Below the pieces are notes generated by a model. That model did no database searches. It was not told where the DNA came from and saw only the letters and a program-made list of their open reading frames with translations. Shown one piece after another: positions 22,039 through 33,912 of a stretch of 64,000 bases of DNA. Source of the DNA: Dipteris shenzhenensis (taxonomy: Eukaryota > Polypodiophyta > Polypodiopsida > Gleicheniales); assembly GCA_047967505.1 (NCBI GenBank), contig CM106540.1, one strand, 5' to 3'. The position numbers and the translations under genes are program-made. Every line of letters starts with the position of its first letter. The stretch's first letter is position 1.

Positions 22039-22700
22039 TCAAACACATTGACCATTAACAATCTTCAAAGTTGAAGCAGGAATGAAATTGGCACTATGCA
22101 TGCGCTTCTCCACATGTCGGCTTCCCTTACCACCATTTAAGGTAAAGTTGAAGGACTCTGACATGCCATCCTCCATGACCAATAGGTGTTCTCGCACATC
22201 CCTTAGATAGAGTCCATTGTGATGTGGCATTAAGATTCTTGACATCTCCCTCATCAACATCAATAGAAAAACTTACCCCCATATTGTCTTCATCATTAGA
22301 GTCTAGGGGAAGCCACCGGCCATTTGTTTTCTTCCAGCGCTTGTACTGAAAAGCTAAATACAACATTTGGCATGATAAATGGTATCTAATAACCACATTG
22401 CCTTTACATGTGTGATATTGAAAAACCACCCTTTTGTTCGCCTGACCTGGTTACCCAATTCATCCCAAGTAAACCTTCAAGAGCATTTTCATCTACACGC
22501 TTGCAGGACCACATAGTTTTTGTTCTATGCATATGTATATTCTGAAACAAAGAAGCAAAAATGTGCAGAGGCATAAACCAATATAACCTTGCCCATTTAG
22601 ATCCAAATGTAAACTTCATGGCCATGCCCACATCCTTTGTAATCTTGTCCTTGTACAATTGCAATGTCCTCGAGTCCACAATGCTGCAATCCATGTCTTG
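22039..22700 (-). pseudogene. Unrecognised decayed coding region
   Basis: Minus-strand stretches 22694-22404 (MDCSIVDSRTLQLYKDKI, then KWARLYWFMPLHIFASLFQN) and 22429-22039 look like parts of one protein in shifting frames. Nothing identifies the family. It could belong with the relic at 20.6-21.8 kb, since both are minus strand and adjacent. Confidence 0.3.
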
Positions 22701-24640
22701 AAGCTATGGTGGTGCAATGGTTTGCAAATGGCCATAGCTTGATGATGTCATTGGAGTGATGTATGTTGCATTATACCAATACACATTCTTCATTCGCAAG
22801 GAGGCAAACTTCTCCCCTCCACACATTTGCTTACCAAAATCTCATGAATCGTAGAGTGAACATGCCTATGAATGACTCAAATGGTTCCCACTCCTCGAAT
22901 TCCGAAGGGAAAACATTAAACATGAATAAGAGCTCTTAGAAACCAAACACCGTAAATTTCCAAATGGACTCATTACACTTACAAGTGAAAAAGGTACATA
23001 GATAGAAATGCTCATAGTGTGATGGTGTCCTAGATTGATTGAATGATGGAGGAAGCTACATATCTTTTCTCATGTAGACATGTTGCACTTTTGCGAGCCA
23101 TCCTTTCTTCCCAAACTTGAACTTCAAGATGTGCCCCTTCCATTAATGCAAGATATCACCTCTCTTGCTCTTGGGAAGCTTATGTGGACCTTTGGCCGAT
23201 CCTTTCATCACTATCCAGTCATCGAAGCTTTAGGTACAAGGGATACACTCATCCAATGCATTTCTGGTGTTGTGGAAGACACAAAAGTTCACAACATTAC
23301 ATGGTCTTGTAGCCTTGCTCCTTACCATGCTTGTAGAGGTTGCGACAGCAAGAATGGGACTCCTACACAAGGCAACGCAGCTCCAACAAAGGCACAAAAG
23401 AGGGAGAAGGAGAGGGACAGAGTAGCAGCAATAGAGGCACAGGAGAAAGAGGGGGGGGGGAGAGAGAGAGAGAGAGAGGAGCTGCAGCAAGCAAGCCAGA
23501 GCAAGAGGGGGCAAAGGAAGAGGGGGAAGAGGGAAAATGCAAGGGAGGGCAGCCTCACATTTCAAAAATGGAGGGAATGGCAGGTTGGACTAGAACAGTG
23601 GGAGGCAGAGGCCCTAGAGAGAGGCAGGGGGGAAGAAAATTTTACCACAAGGGGCTTACCATGTCATTGAAGGCAGATGTGGGGGAGGTACACCTAGGAG
23701 GAGGGTCATACATGGGTTAAGGGGTGGGGGTGGGGGATGGTTTGGGTGGTCCCTATTGTAAGAAGAACCACCAATAGGGACTCTCTACAGGCCTGCCCAC
23801 ACTCCACCTCAACATACCATTGCCCCACACCTTCTTGCACTCTCATTGGTATACTTCAAATCCCTCTCTTATCCCTTGAAATTAGGAAACACTAATTGGA
23901 GGCCCTTTCGAGACCCCATTTCTCTCCTAATGAAGGGTCAAGTGGCTATCCAAAGGAAAAAATATATTGTCCTTTTGACAGCGTCAAGATTTGAATGTCA
24001 AGGGACTAGTGGCAAGTGGGTCTCTCCATGAAAGAGTGGTAGCCCAAAAAGAGAAAATATGATGGAACTTCAGCCCACCAATCTGAGTTAATCTTACTAA
24101 AATGAAGAAAGAGTCTAGGAGGCGTGACAACATAAAATGAAGAAATATGCTATTCAACATTGCTAAACATAAACTCGAGAAAGCAATGTTACATTTGAAG
24201 GAACCTGTTGTTGCTACCATTGTGTCCCTAAATATTGCAATGTGGAAAAAGGGACAAACATCACTCAAGGTACTCCCGAACACTAGTGACTCCCAAGTAA
24301 GGGGAGTTCAAGGCAAGATGTACCAATTACCCATGGCAATAAACATATCCATCATCACCATAGTTATCCCAAATGCTAGTAATCCTTGAAATTATACAGA
24401 GGGCAAGGCGAGGTGATGCGTGTGTGCGTGCGTGCATGTGTGTGTGTGTGCACGCGCGTGCGTGCACGCGTGCGCGAGAAAGGGTACAAGGATTTTTCAA
24501 AGCGACTATTGAACTTTCATTCCAACATGACATTTGAGGACAAGTTAGCCTAGCCTACCACAATAGCTACATGCTACCCAACCCCAAAAATGCTCCACAA
24601 AGAAGCATGCCATCCTTGAGACTCATTGTTGGAGCCTCAT
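22701..24640. other. No recognisable gene; GA-rich and TG-rich simple repeats
   Basis: Includes a purine-rich stretch at 23395-23545 with (GA)n at about 23459-23477, and an alternating (TG/CG)n tract at 24418-24478. Frames over the GA-rich part are Glu/Arg/Gly-rich and unlikely to be coding. Nothing else recognised. Confidence 0.45.
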
Positions 24641-24649
24641 ATGTCTATA

Positions 24650-24900
24650 GATCTTTTGGATTTCAGACCTCATTCGTCCAATCAGTCCACCACTCTTGAT
24701 AGGTACTATTCCATTTCGAGTGCAGACTTGATATGTTCCATTGCCTTTCTAGACAGCCTCCCTTGGCTCGGACAATGGCTCTTCTTGGAAGTATTCATCC
24801 TCAAGAAAACCTTCAATTTCAGAAGATGACACCTCACTGTCCATAGCACATAGTTGTTCTGCGGTCGTTGCTTCTTGTTTGTGGTCCTCTATTTCGCTTG
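24650..24900 (-). pseudogene. Short acidic coding-like stretch
   Basis: Minus-strand reading EQLCAMDSEVSSSEIEGFLE and DEYFQEEPLSEPRE, then a stop and LIGRMRSEIQKIYRHM in the same frame. Composition is protein-like, but no family is recognised. It lies upstream of and antisense to the EPFL gene. Confidence 0.25.
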
Positions 24901-25530
24901 GTCAAACGATATGAACTAGTTTACTCCTGGTTGGAATGTGGTAGTTGGGCGAGGCACCTCTCGATCTAGGTCAAGCCTACCTTTGCAAGCATTCAGATCT
25001 CATTTCTGACTGCATTTGCCATGGCTTCGACTGCAGTGGCTCTAACTCCTTTTTGTCACAGAGCAAGGTACAAACAGGTTAATGTTCGTCAGTATTGGTT
25101 CAGGTGGGCAATCAGACTCAAAATTCAACCTCGCACCAACTCCGCATAGATTGAGCATTTTTCGCCCCGTGTGCACTGGCTCTTAACGTCTGCCATTCTC
25201 AATTGGAGCAGGAGAGTACTCGAGCAGTGTACGTATAGGTCTTTACACGCTCAAATACAAGAATACGGATGCTTGTTGCAATCCTTTCTGTGGCATCGTT
25301 TTAAGTATATCAAGTTTCGCTCTTCACATCTCGATTAGGGAAGAACACAAATGTGGAGTTGCCTACTGCCATCGATACGAAGCGTCTATTGACACGTACG
25401 GTTCTGTCGAGACTAGCGTCAAACGCCAGTAACCTGCTCGTTTCACTGACAATTGCCTTCATGAGCTTTTACGACACCACGGCGATGGCTTCGAGTTCAT
25501 ATCTCCGTCATCGTCAATGCACTGGATCGG

Positions 25531-25540
25531 AATATTTAAG
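25531..25540 (+). promoter_or_regulatory. TATA-like box upstream of the EPFL gene
   Basis: AATATTTAAG about 440 bp upstream of the predicted start codon. If used, it would imply a 5' UTR of about 400 nt. Inference from sequence and position only. Confidence 0.35.
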
Positions 25541-25977
25541 GGGCCAAGCAACCTTCTGAGTTAAAACTTTCATGTCAGGATTCTCGAGTGCTCAGTGTCC
25601 TCTCGTTCAGTCTTGTTCTCAGGATGGCAGCCTTTTCAGGTGACGAGTCGAGAGACTTCTGGGAGGTCCATGTAACAAGAACCTTGTGGTCACTGTTCAG
25701 GCCACTGGGTGATCACAGAAGTCCCATGGGACACTTTGCTGCATCTTCGCATCCCCCCGTTAACCAAGTTAACGACGTTGCAGACTGCAAAAGAGCCCAA
25801 GAGCAAAACTAGGCTATGTTCGGCACCCTCCGAACGTCTCAAATAGGCACCCTTGCCTCCGCCAATCGGCCCTGCCGTCCTTGTTTCCATCAATAGCAAT
25901 TGCTGTTCATTTTGCATAGCCCATCTGATTGATTCATCTGTGCTCTTAGACTGTGGTCGCTAAATATTAGCACGACC

Positions 25978-26785
25978 ATGAATACATTCACGCTCTCGTT
26001 GATGGCCTTTAGTCTCCTTTGCCTCCAATCCGTACCTAAGGGAATCTCTATCGGTAAGTATGGTGGTGTCTCTACGTATTTTCTCTGTTTTCATTTATCA
26101 CTCCAATTTAAGGATTACGAGACGACATTGGTTGCCGTTTTCTCGGAAGAAAACACTGCTGACGATTGTCTGGGCTGCGGTATTCGAGAGTGCGATTATC
26201 TGCCTGAGGATACATCCTATGTCTTATAACTTTTGCAAAGTCTTTTGTGCAGCTAAAGGAGAGACTTTTGGAAGCACCAATGGCCCGACAATGGACAAAA
26301 GCTTACTGGAAAGTGGCGAACCAAGTCTCCATGTAGGTCTCTATAAGAATCTGGGTCTTCAAGTAATGAAGATGCTCGGAGAAGCTAACTTTTGTTTCCT
26401 TCAATTGGCAGATAGGATCACCATACAGAAACCGAGAGAGAGATCTCTATAGTCTGAGAATTTTGTGGCTTTCGTGATAACGTTCGTCTGCTTGCATTTG
26501 TACTCGCACAAAGAAACTGTTGCGTCACCTGGATTTGTAAACGTTCCCTCACTAAAAATCCTGGCAATCTTGCAGCCGGATAAGCACTACTTTTCTCCGA
26601 ACGATCCAAGGATGCAGACCACCAACAGGTTCCTCATTGGCTCAACAGTCCCAATATGTACCTACAACGAATGCAAAATATGTCAACCGCTTCGTCGTTG
26701 CGAAGCGCAATTGGTTCCCGTCGACTCGAATGATCCAGTCGATGGTGAGTATCACTACAAGTGCGTTTGCCACAGATCAACATGA
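25978..26785 (+). CDS. EPF/EPFL secreted peptide, STOMAGEN (EPFL9)-like, three exons
   Basis: Proposed exons are 25978-26053, 26253-26362 and 26576-26785. Junctions are ATCG|GTAAGTA, TTTTGTGCAG|CTAAAG, TTCAA|GTAATG and ATCTTGCAG|CCGGAT. They join in frame to 131 residues. Residues 1-22 are a signal peptide (MNTFTLSLMAFSLLCLQSVP). A propeptide follows. The C-terminal 49 residues (83-131) start IGSTVPICTYNEC and end YHYKCVCHRST. Six Cys (90, 95, 98, 104, 125, 127) match the EPFL9 pattern, including VPV..NDP and YHY.CVCHR. EPFL9 is an apoplastic peptide that promotes stomata by competing with inhibitory EPF peptides at ERECTA-family/TMM receptors. The Cys3-Cys4 gap is five residues rather than the three I recall in Arabidopsis STOMAGEN, so disulfide-loop shape may differ. 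No stop or frameshift; probably functional. Exon 2 limits are the least certain. Confidence 0.85.
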
Positions 26786-26991
26786 CAGTAATTACAGTTG
26801 GAGACAAAGTCTTACTTAGATCTTAATGTTTGACTCTACTCTTGAAAGTCTCTTTTCGAAAGAGAATGTCTTGCCTCATGCCTTGTATTAGACCTTTGGA
26901 CTTGTAACAACGTTGTGCTATCATTTGACTCTCTCTTAAGCTTAATGATAAAAGATGGTTCACGAGGAAGCTTTTGACACTTTGCACGGAT

Positions 26992-26997
26992 AATAAA
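26992..26997 (+). terminator. Poly(A) signal of the EPFL gene
   Basis: AATAAA about 207 bp after the stop codon, in an AT-rich stretch. It is a plausible polyadenylation signal. Confidence 0.5.
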
Positions 26998-27255
26998 ATT
27001 TACTAGGTACCTTTGTATCATTAGAACTTTGGACGAGTACCAATATAAGTCATTTTATTTTATCATACTACAAATTTATTCTAGGAGAGTTAATAGTCTT
27101 CTTGAGATAAGTTTAAGGGACCTAGTGCACATGTACATGATCACTTTGGTATACTTGAACTTTTTCGATAAGCTTGCAATTTCTTAATAGTGCATTGTTT
27201 AGGCCTCACCATGTTGGGACTTACTAATATTATTAGAATAATGGTGTTATTGTGC

Positions 27256-27965
27256 ACACAGTGGATAAGATTTATAACCACTTCACCACATTGCTCTTAG
27301 CTGGATGAGATTAAGACATAGCTAGACTTCCAACCTTTCTAGACTCTTGTACCTTCTTGCTTCCATTCTTGTGTGCAATTGGTTTGGCCCTCTTCAAACA
27401 CCCATGCTTTGTAAGCTTTTCCCTTAGCCACATCACTTGCCTCGCTCTTATGCTTTGTAAGCTCGTCCCTCTTCTTGGCCTTTCCATGCACACAATACTT
27501 TCAATCCCTACGAGCTTCATTACCACATGTACTAGCATACTTTAACTATTGTTGCCATCCTTATACAAGCTCCTTTTATGGTGACCAAGAATCAAAAGTA
27601 GGTAATTAGGCCCTGACCTCGAAACCTAGATGAATTAACACTTTTTTATCTATCTTGTGTGCAAACTCAATATTAAGAAAAATTCTCAATTTTGTCCAAA
27701 CTTTTTTGCGAACTCTATCTTAAGAAAAACTCTCAGTTTGTTATAATTTTCACAAAATTTGCAATTTAGTTGTCTCAAATAGTTCTGCCCTTGTCTCATA
27801 TACAACATTTTTATCCAAATGATGGAATTAATTGTATGATTCATTTATTAATGGGACTATTAAATCTAAACACACATACACACACAAAATAGATAAGATT
27901 ATAACCACTTCACCACATTGCTCTTAGCTAGATGAGATCAAGACATAACTAGATTGCCAACCATT
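27256..27965. repeat. Pair of ~80-bp direct repeats
   Basis: Bases around 27262-27335 (GATAAGATTTATAACCACTT, CACCACATTGCTCTTAGCTG, GATGAGATTAAGACATAGCT) recur at 27886-27958 with few changes. The spacing is about 620 bp. No gene lies between; another short repeat (AAGAAAAAYTCTCARTTTGT) occurs at 27675 and 27725. Confidence 0.7.
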
Positions 27966-28197
27966 TAACTGAATTACCTCCCATCCTGCCCCACAAATTT
28001 TTTCTTTCATTAGAATCATGATAAAATGTTATGAAAGAGGTCTACAAAATCATGTTACAATATTACAAAAAAGGTTTGCAAAATGATATGTGCTACAAAA
28101 TGGCAAAAGTGACAAAGTTCAAAATGGCAAATTTGTTGAAGTATTTCGCTACAAAATGGCAAAAGTGCCAAAATAAAAAATGGCAAAATGTCATGTC

Positions 28198-28230
<33 letters not shown>
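28198..28230. repeat. (CTA)n microsatellite
   Basis: About eleven tandem CTA triplets, preceded by repeats of CAAAATGGCAAAAGTG at 28095-28180. Confidence 0.95.
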
Positions 28231-28239
28231 CAAACTCTC

Positions 28240-28900
28240 CCCATCCTCCTCGTTCTCCTCGCCCTCCTCATGCTCCCTACATAGTCTTGATCCCTCACCC
28301 TCCTTTGGATCTTCTTCTTGAGATCCAGTCTCCAAGTCTAGATCTTTGGATGGGTCGAAATCGAAGTTGCATCTCTAAGAACGAAAGAAGTTAGAAAATA
28401 AGATAAGAGCATCGATTGTAAGACAATGATCATACTCAAATGACAATGATGAGGATTAGGGTATACTCACATGATGCTCTACCACCTTTTTCCAATCGGT
28501 TATATGTCCTTCTCACTCCATCTCCTTGGGCATGGCTCCAATCTTGTATGCCCTTCTATACTCATCATCATCCTCTGAAGGCCTCCCCACCGGAGATTGT
28601 TGTGGATCCAAATTCAAGGAGTTCAATATGAATGACAAAACATTTGAATGACTTAACATATTAGATATTCAATAGAAGATAAATATATTCTTACCACCCA
28701 TGCCTCATTGTCTAGTTTGCCACCATTCCTCCACCACTCCTGAGGTGCAAAGGACCTATAGTCTCAAAACATCTCCTCGTTGCCCTTTGCTAAGTCATGA
28801 ATGCATCTAGATTCTCCTTGAAGTCCTTCTTCACTTTATTCCAATCTTTCGAGTCCCCTGGTGAGTTGTCTTTTTTATGCCTTATGCATGGAACTAAGAG
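28240..28900 (-). pseudogene. Exon-like fragments of an unidentified gene
   Basis: On the minus strand one stretch (about 28860-28692) reads SKDWNKVKKDFKENLDAFMT, then a stop, then RSFAPQEWWRNGGKLDNEAW, ending at a GTAAGAATATA donor. Next come pieces reading PSEDDDEYRRAYKIGAMPKE (about 28600-28540) and an acidic tail (about 28335-28240). The WWRNGGKLDNEAW block is distinctive but not recognised. The family B copia fragment begins within or beside it near 28905. Confidence 0.35.
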
Positions 28901-28904
28901 TCCA

Positions 28905-31035
28905 AGCTCTTGCCAAAGACTTTCTGGGCTGAAGCATCTAACACTACAGTTTACATCCTGAATCGTAGCTACACGAAGGCTGTGAACGGGATGACTCCAT
29001 TGCAAGCCTTTTCTGGTAAGAAACCTTCAGCTGCACATTTCAAAGTTTTTGGATGTGACTGTTTTATGCAAGTCCCTGATGCTACCAAGACCAAATGGGA
29101 ACCGAAGAGCCGGAAGTGTATTTTCTTGGGCTACAGTGAAGAGACGAAGGGTTACCGTCTCTATTACCCTGTTACCAAGAAGGTAATTGTAAGTTGCAAT
29201 GTGGTCTTCTCAGAACAGCCGCATCAATTGGAGAAGGATGCTTCCTTCCCAGACAACCAGGACCAAGATATCCATCCAGTACCACCGCCAATAGCAGACC
29301 GAACTCCCCCAATGGTACTTGGGAGGATTCAAGACAAAGAAGATGAAGAAGAGCCTGCAGAACCACAAAGCAACGGCGATTCCCGAAGTGGGTAAAGCAG
29401 CTTTTGGACGGCAGAGAACCTCTAGCCATTGAGGAGGAACCATCTGAACACCACCGGTCCAAGAGATTACAGGAGCAAAGAAGGGCGCAAGAACACTTGG
29501 TCAACTATGTGTTGATGACAGAGGTGATCCGTGCTGAAGAACCCAAGTGTCTTGAAGAGGCACAAGGTGATGGTAGGTGGATGGAGGCTATGCAGTCGGA
29601 GTATGGCTCCATAATGAAGAACAACACTTGGTACCTTGTGGAACGACCACCAAAATGCAAGGTAATCGGAACCAAGTGAGTGTACAAGACCAAGTACAAG
29701 TCCAACGGCATGTTGGATAAGTACAAGGCTCAGCTCGTGGCAAAAGGATTTGCAAAGGTACATAGTTTTGATTATCAAGATACTTTTGCTCCCACAGCTC
29801 GACTAACCACAATTCGCAGTGTTTTGGCTTTAACTGCCCAGGGAAGTTGGCCCGTGTTTCAGATGGATGTGAAATCCACCTTTCTAAATGGAGATCTCAA
29901 GGAGGAGGTATCCGTGGAACAACCACCAGGTTTTGAGATCCCCGGTTCAGAAGGTAAAGTCTGCAAACTGAAGAAGACACTTTACAGGCTGAAACAGGTC
30001 CCACGAGTGTGGTACCAGTGAATTGATGCCTACTTTCTGCAAAACGGGATTAGGAGGAGCCCATCTGATGCAAATTTGTATATCTTCAGAGATGGAGGCA
30101 GGTGTATGATCGTGGTCCTTTATGTGGACGACCTTGTCATAACAGGGAACCATGAAGAGAAGATCTCGTAGACGAAGCATTTGCTAGGAAGAGAGTTTGA
30201 AATGTTAAACGTCCGACTGATGCATTTCTATTTGGGGATTGAAATTTGGCAGGAGCCGAAACAGATCTTCATTTCACAGCTGAAGTATGCTGGAGAGATA
30301 CTGAAGGCATTTAGCATGGCTGAGTGCAAGACACTTGGTACCCCTATGGAGGTTGACGCGAAGCTCTCAAATGAGGATTCATCACCACTGGTGGACGAAG
30401 CGAAGTACAGAAGGCTTGTGGGCAACTTGATTTACCTGTGCAACACACGGCCGGACATCAGTTTTGTGACTGGTGTACTAAGCAAGTTTTCCAATAAGCC
30501 CCAGGAGAATCATTGGAGGGCAGGGATGCGGCGGGTGCTGAAATACATCAAAGGCACATCACCTATACCAAGGGCAACATCTTGACCGAATTCTGTGACT
30601 CGTATTGGGCAGGAGACGTGGATAGCAGGAGATCAGTGACAGGGTACTATTTCTCACTTGGATCTGGAGTTGTGTCATGGGTCAGCAAAAAGCAAGTTGC
30701 TCTTTCTTCTACCGAGGCCGAGTACAAATCTGCATGCTTTGCTTCTTGCGAGTCAATGTGATTGAGGAGGATTTTGGGGGACATGGGTGCAGTGCTACAC
30801 AGTTATCATGTGACAATCAGAGTTGCATCGCAATTGCAAAGAACCTGGTGTTCCACGCTCGCACAAAACACATTGAGATTCAATATCACTTTGTACGCGA
30901 GCTCATCATGGATGGAGAGGTCGACTTGGTGTACTATTCGACTACAGAGAATGCTACGGACATCTTCATGAAGGCTCTTGGAAGAGACTTGCTGGAGAGG
31001 CATCTTCATCGACTTGGCATTGGGCCGAAAAAGTA
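28905..31035 (+). pseudogene. Copia integrase C-term, reverse transcriptase and RNase H (family B)
   Basis: Integrase remnant: LPKTFWAEASNTTVYILNRS, then KVFGCDCFMQVP and KCIFLGYSEETKGYRLY. RT: LVAKGFAKVHSFDYQDTFAP, FQMDVKSTFLNGDL, LKKTLYRLKQVPRVWYQ and an intact YVDD (about 30121). RNase H: STEAEYKSACF, CDNQSCIAIAKN, HARTKHIEIQYHFVRE, ending GIGPKK-stop. Lesions: a stop in WVYKTKYK (TGG to TGA, about 29678), a TGA after WYQ (30019), a TAG near 30169, and small deletions near 30560 and 30755. The polyprotein is therefore dead although the RT active site is conserved. Confidence 0.88.
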
Positions 31036-31057
31036 AGTTCACTTGTGGGTGGACATT

Positions 31058-31065
31058 GAGGGGGG
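31058..31065 (+). other. Polypurine tract (family B)
   Basis: GAGGGGGG directly before TGTTAG of the LTR. Confidence 0.8.
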
Positions 31066-31796
31066 TGTTAGATATCAATGCTCCACTCTCGTGTAACTAC
31101 ACGGGAACCAGCTAACTCTACTTGTAAGCCCCCCATATGAGGAGAAGGCATTTGAGTAGCTCGGTTATCCGGTAGGTCTTGGTTTAGACACCAGATGGGG
31201 GCCATGTGTGGCCTGATGGCTGGACGGCTTCAGATAGAGTTGGCACACCGGTAACTAGGCTACATGCAAGTGCGGGAAGGCATCCCTTGACTGACCGCAC
31301 TGAGGGTAGATGAAGCATTTCCCGAGGTAGCCCACTCTCGGGTTGCGAGGCCCGTTTGGAGCTTCAGATGATCTCGGATGGCTCTGGGCCAAACGGTAAC
31401 CGTAGGTCAGTTGCTCTGTTTTGTGCACCGGTTCTATCGTATGGTCGGTGGCCTATTTCGGGACCGACCCCAGCCGACCGTTTTGGGCAAACTAGGTCAG
31501 TCACCCAATTGAGCCTAACTGACTACGACTGGTGGCTGTATAAGAGCAAGCCCGTAAAGCCCATTTCATCACTAGCTACAGCAACCCTGATTCCTTAGCA
31601 TCCAGCCTCCATCTTCTACTGTTTTCAGCATGCCATCGAAGCTTCTTTCACAGGAGCACACGGTTGGGAGGCAACGCCATCTATTGTATCAGTTCTACAG
31701 TAATCAAATTTTTGATTCTCCATACTATCTTGTTTTCTCTCTTGCATACGAGATCCTGTTATCTGTTGAGCACAGATGTTGTATTATTTTCTTACA
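31066..31796 (+). repeat. 3' LTR of copia family B
   Basis: About 731 bp, TGTTAG...CTTACA, full-length relative to the two LTRs of the cargo-carrying copy. It contains GGCTGTATAAGAGC where the 5' LTR at 1.2 kb has GGCTATATAAG. Confidence 0.92.
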
Positions 31797-32284
31797 AATT
31801 TAGCATAAAAGAGTCCTCTAAAATCTTCAAGATATCATAACGGTATTAACAAACACCTTTTGAGAGTTTAGAAGCTCTAAAATCTGGTAGATATGGAGTC
31901 ATACACAACGCTGCACATGCATGCATGGAACGTACATGTCCTTGGTTCATCGATGAAAGGTCATTGATACATATGGTGAGACTAGTGCACTGCACTGTCC
32001 ACATGGCATGGGCATGCTTGTAAGGCTTTTATATTTATATTTATATAGTTAAGGTCCATGATTTGAGTCTTCTAAAATCTCCAAGACTTAATAACAGTGT
32101 TAATAAACACCTTTTAGAATTTTAGAACTGTAAAATTTCCAAGACTTTAATAATGGTGTCAATAAACACCTTTCAAAGTTTCAGAAAGCAACATTGGTAT
32201 AATCTCAAAGAACTTTATAAACACCTTGCAATAATTACAGGTTTTTTAAGATGTGTTTGTACTGAGTGAAACACACATCTTCAA

Positions 32285-32435
32285 ATGACGCATCTTGATG
32301 GAGGTGAAAGAGAGGGAAAGAAGGAAAAGGGAAGGGAAGCGAGAGAGACATGGAATGGAGAGGGAAAGAGACAAAAGAAGAGGAGGAAGTGTCGAGGAAG
32401 GAATAAAGGTAAGGAAAGAGCGAGGGAAGGAGAGG

Positions 32436-32479
<44 letters not shown>

Positions 32480-33070
32480 TAACGAGGAGGAGAGAAAGAG
32501 ATTGCACTGCCGCGCGGCAGCGCAAAAAAAAAAACCAAAAAAAACCCCAAAAAATTATCGTCGCCACGCTATCGCGACAGTGTGATTTCTTGGGCTAGGG
32601 AGGGAGGAAGGAGAGGAGAAGGGAAGAGAGAGGGAGAGAAGGGAGGGAGGAGAATGGGAAGAGAGAGGGAGAGAAGGAAGGAGAAAGGAGAGGAAGAGGG
32701 GGAGGGGAAACGGAGCATAGCACGAGGGAGAGCGAGATGGAGAGGGAGACGGAGAGGGAGGAAGGGAGGGGACCATGATGGGAGCGAGAGTAGAAGGAAG
32801 AGGGAGAGAGGAAGGGAAGAGTACAAGAGGGAGGAATCATTTTTAAAAAATAAATTTAATTAGATAAGAGGGGAGAGGTGGGTGACGAGGAGGAAGGGAA
32901 GAGATCGTGCTGCTATGGCAGCGCAAATATATATATATATATATATATAATTTATTTTTATTTTTTTTTGTTCGCCGCCGTCTTGGGCACACTATACAAC
33001 CTCTTGACTTGGAGGTCAAGAGGACACTTGAAAGGGTGGGGAAGAAAGGGAGAGAGAGAGGAGACGAGAA

Positions 33071-33132
<62 letters not shown>

Positions 33133-33340
33133 AGGGAGAGATAGGGGGAGAAAGACGAAGGGAGAGAAGGGAGGAGAAAGGAGAGGGAGAGGGGGAGGGG
33201 AAGGAGAAGGGGAGTGCAACACGAGAGAGAGGGAGAGGGGAAAGGGAGCGCAACACAACACAATGCAAGGGGGAGGGACAAGGAGATGGAGAGAGGAAGG
33301 GAGGGGAACACGACGAGAGGGAGGGTGTGATTGAAAATGA
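32285..33340. repeat. Purine-rich left arm with (GA)n tracts
   Basis: More than 1 kb of mostly A and G on the + strand, with (GA)n at about 32440-32473 and 33078-33124 and a (TA)n tract at 32929-32949. Frames on both strands are low-complexity and not credible genes. Confidence 0.9.
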
Positions 33341-33419
33341 GTTATGGGAGAGGTGAGAGTCAATATACTTCCCTCAAGGAATTCAAACTTCCCGCTCTAG
33401 AATTAAAACTTCCCACTCC

Positions 33420-33427
33420 TTCTCTCC

Positions 33428-33471
<44 letters not shown>

Positions 33472-33541
33472 GCCTCCCCCATTCTCCCTACTTATGTTTT
33501 GCTCTCTTCCCCCTCTCCCATTCTCTCTCTTCCCCCTCACC

Positions 33542-33620
<79 letters not shown>

Positions 33621-33912
33621 CCCTTCCCCTTTCCCTTTTTCCCTTTCTCCCCTTCCCCCCTTCCCCCTCCCCCTCCCCCCTTTTCCCTGCCCCTTTTCCC
33701 CCTCCCCCATTCCCCCCTTTTCCCTCCCCCTTCCCCCCTTTCCCCCATTCCCCCCTTCCCCCATTCCCCATTCCCCTATCCCTCATTCCCCCTTCTCCTC
33801 CCCCCATTCCCCTTTCCCCCTTTCCCTCCCCCCCATTCCCCATCCCCCCCTTTCCTCCATTCCCCCTTTCCCCCATTCCCTCTTCCTCTCCCCCCTTCCC
33901 CCATTCCCCCAA
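33420..33912. repeat. Nearly pure polypyrimidine tract (~490 bp)
   Basis: The + strand is almost only C and T: (CT)n at 33431-33470 and 33546-33617, then irregular CCCCCTTT/CCCATTCCC units to 33912. Mirror-symmetric stretches could form triplex (H-) DNA. Confidence 0.95.

Larger units (their letters stand above)
28905..31796 (+). mobile_element. Copia family B, 5'-truncated copy
   Basis: Begins inside integrase, runs through RT and RNase H, and ends with a polypurine tract and a family B LTR. The 5' LTR, gag, protease and N-terminal integrase are missing. It shows what family B's own pol looks like, in contrast to the cargo-carrying copy at 0.8-14.5 kb. Confidence 0.88.

Noticed and set aside
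23080-23720. 196- and 126-codon + strand frames
   Set aside because: Their length comes from a GA-rich tract, giving Glu/Arg/Gly-rich text without domain; the upstream half is not protein-like in comparison.
25020-25140. Possible plastid-targeted protein start (MASTAVALTPFCHR)
   Set aside because: The frame closes after about 42 codons and no splice-joined continuation was found, so it is probably part of the EPFL upstream region.
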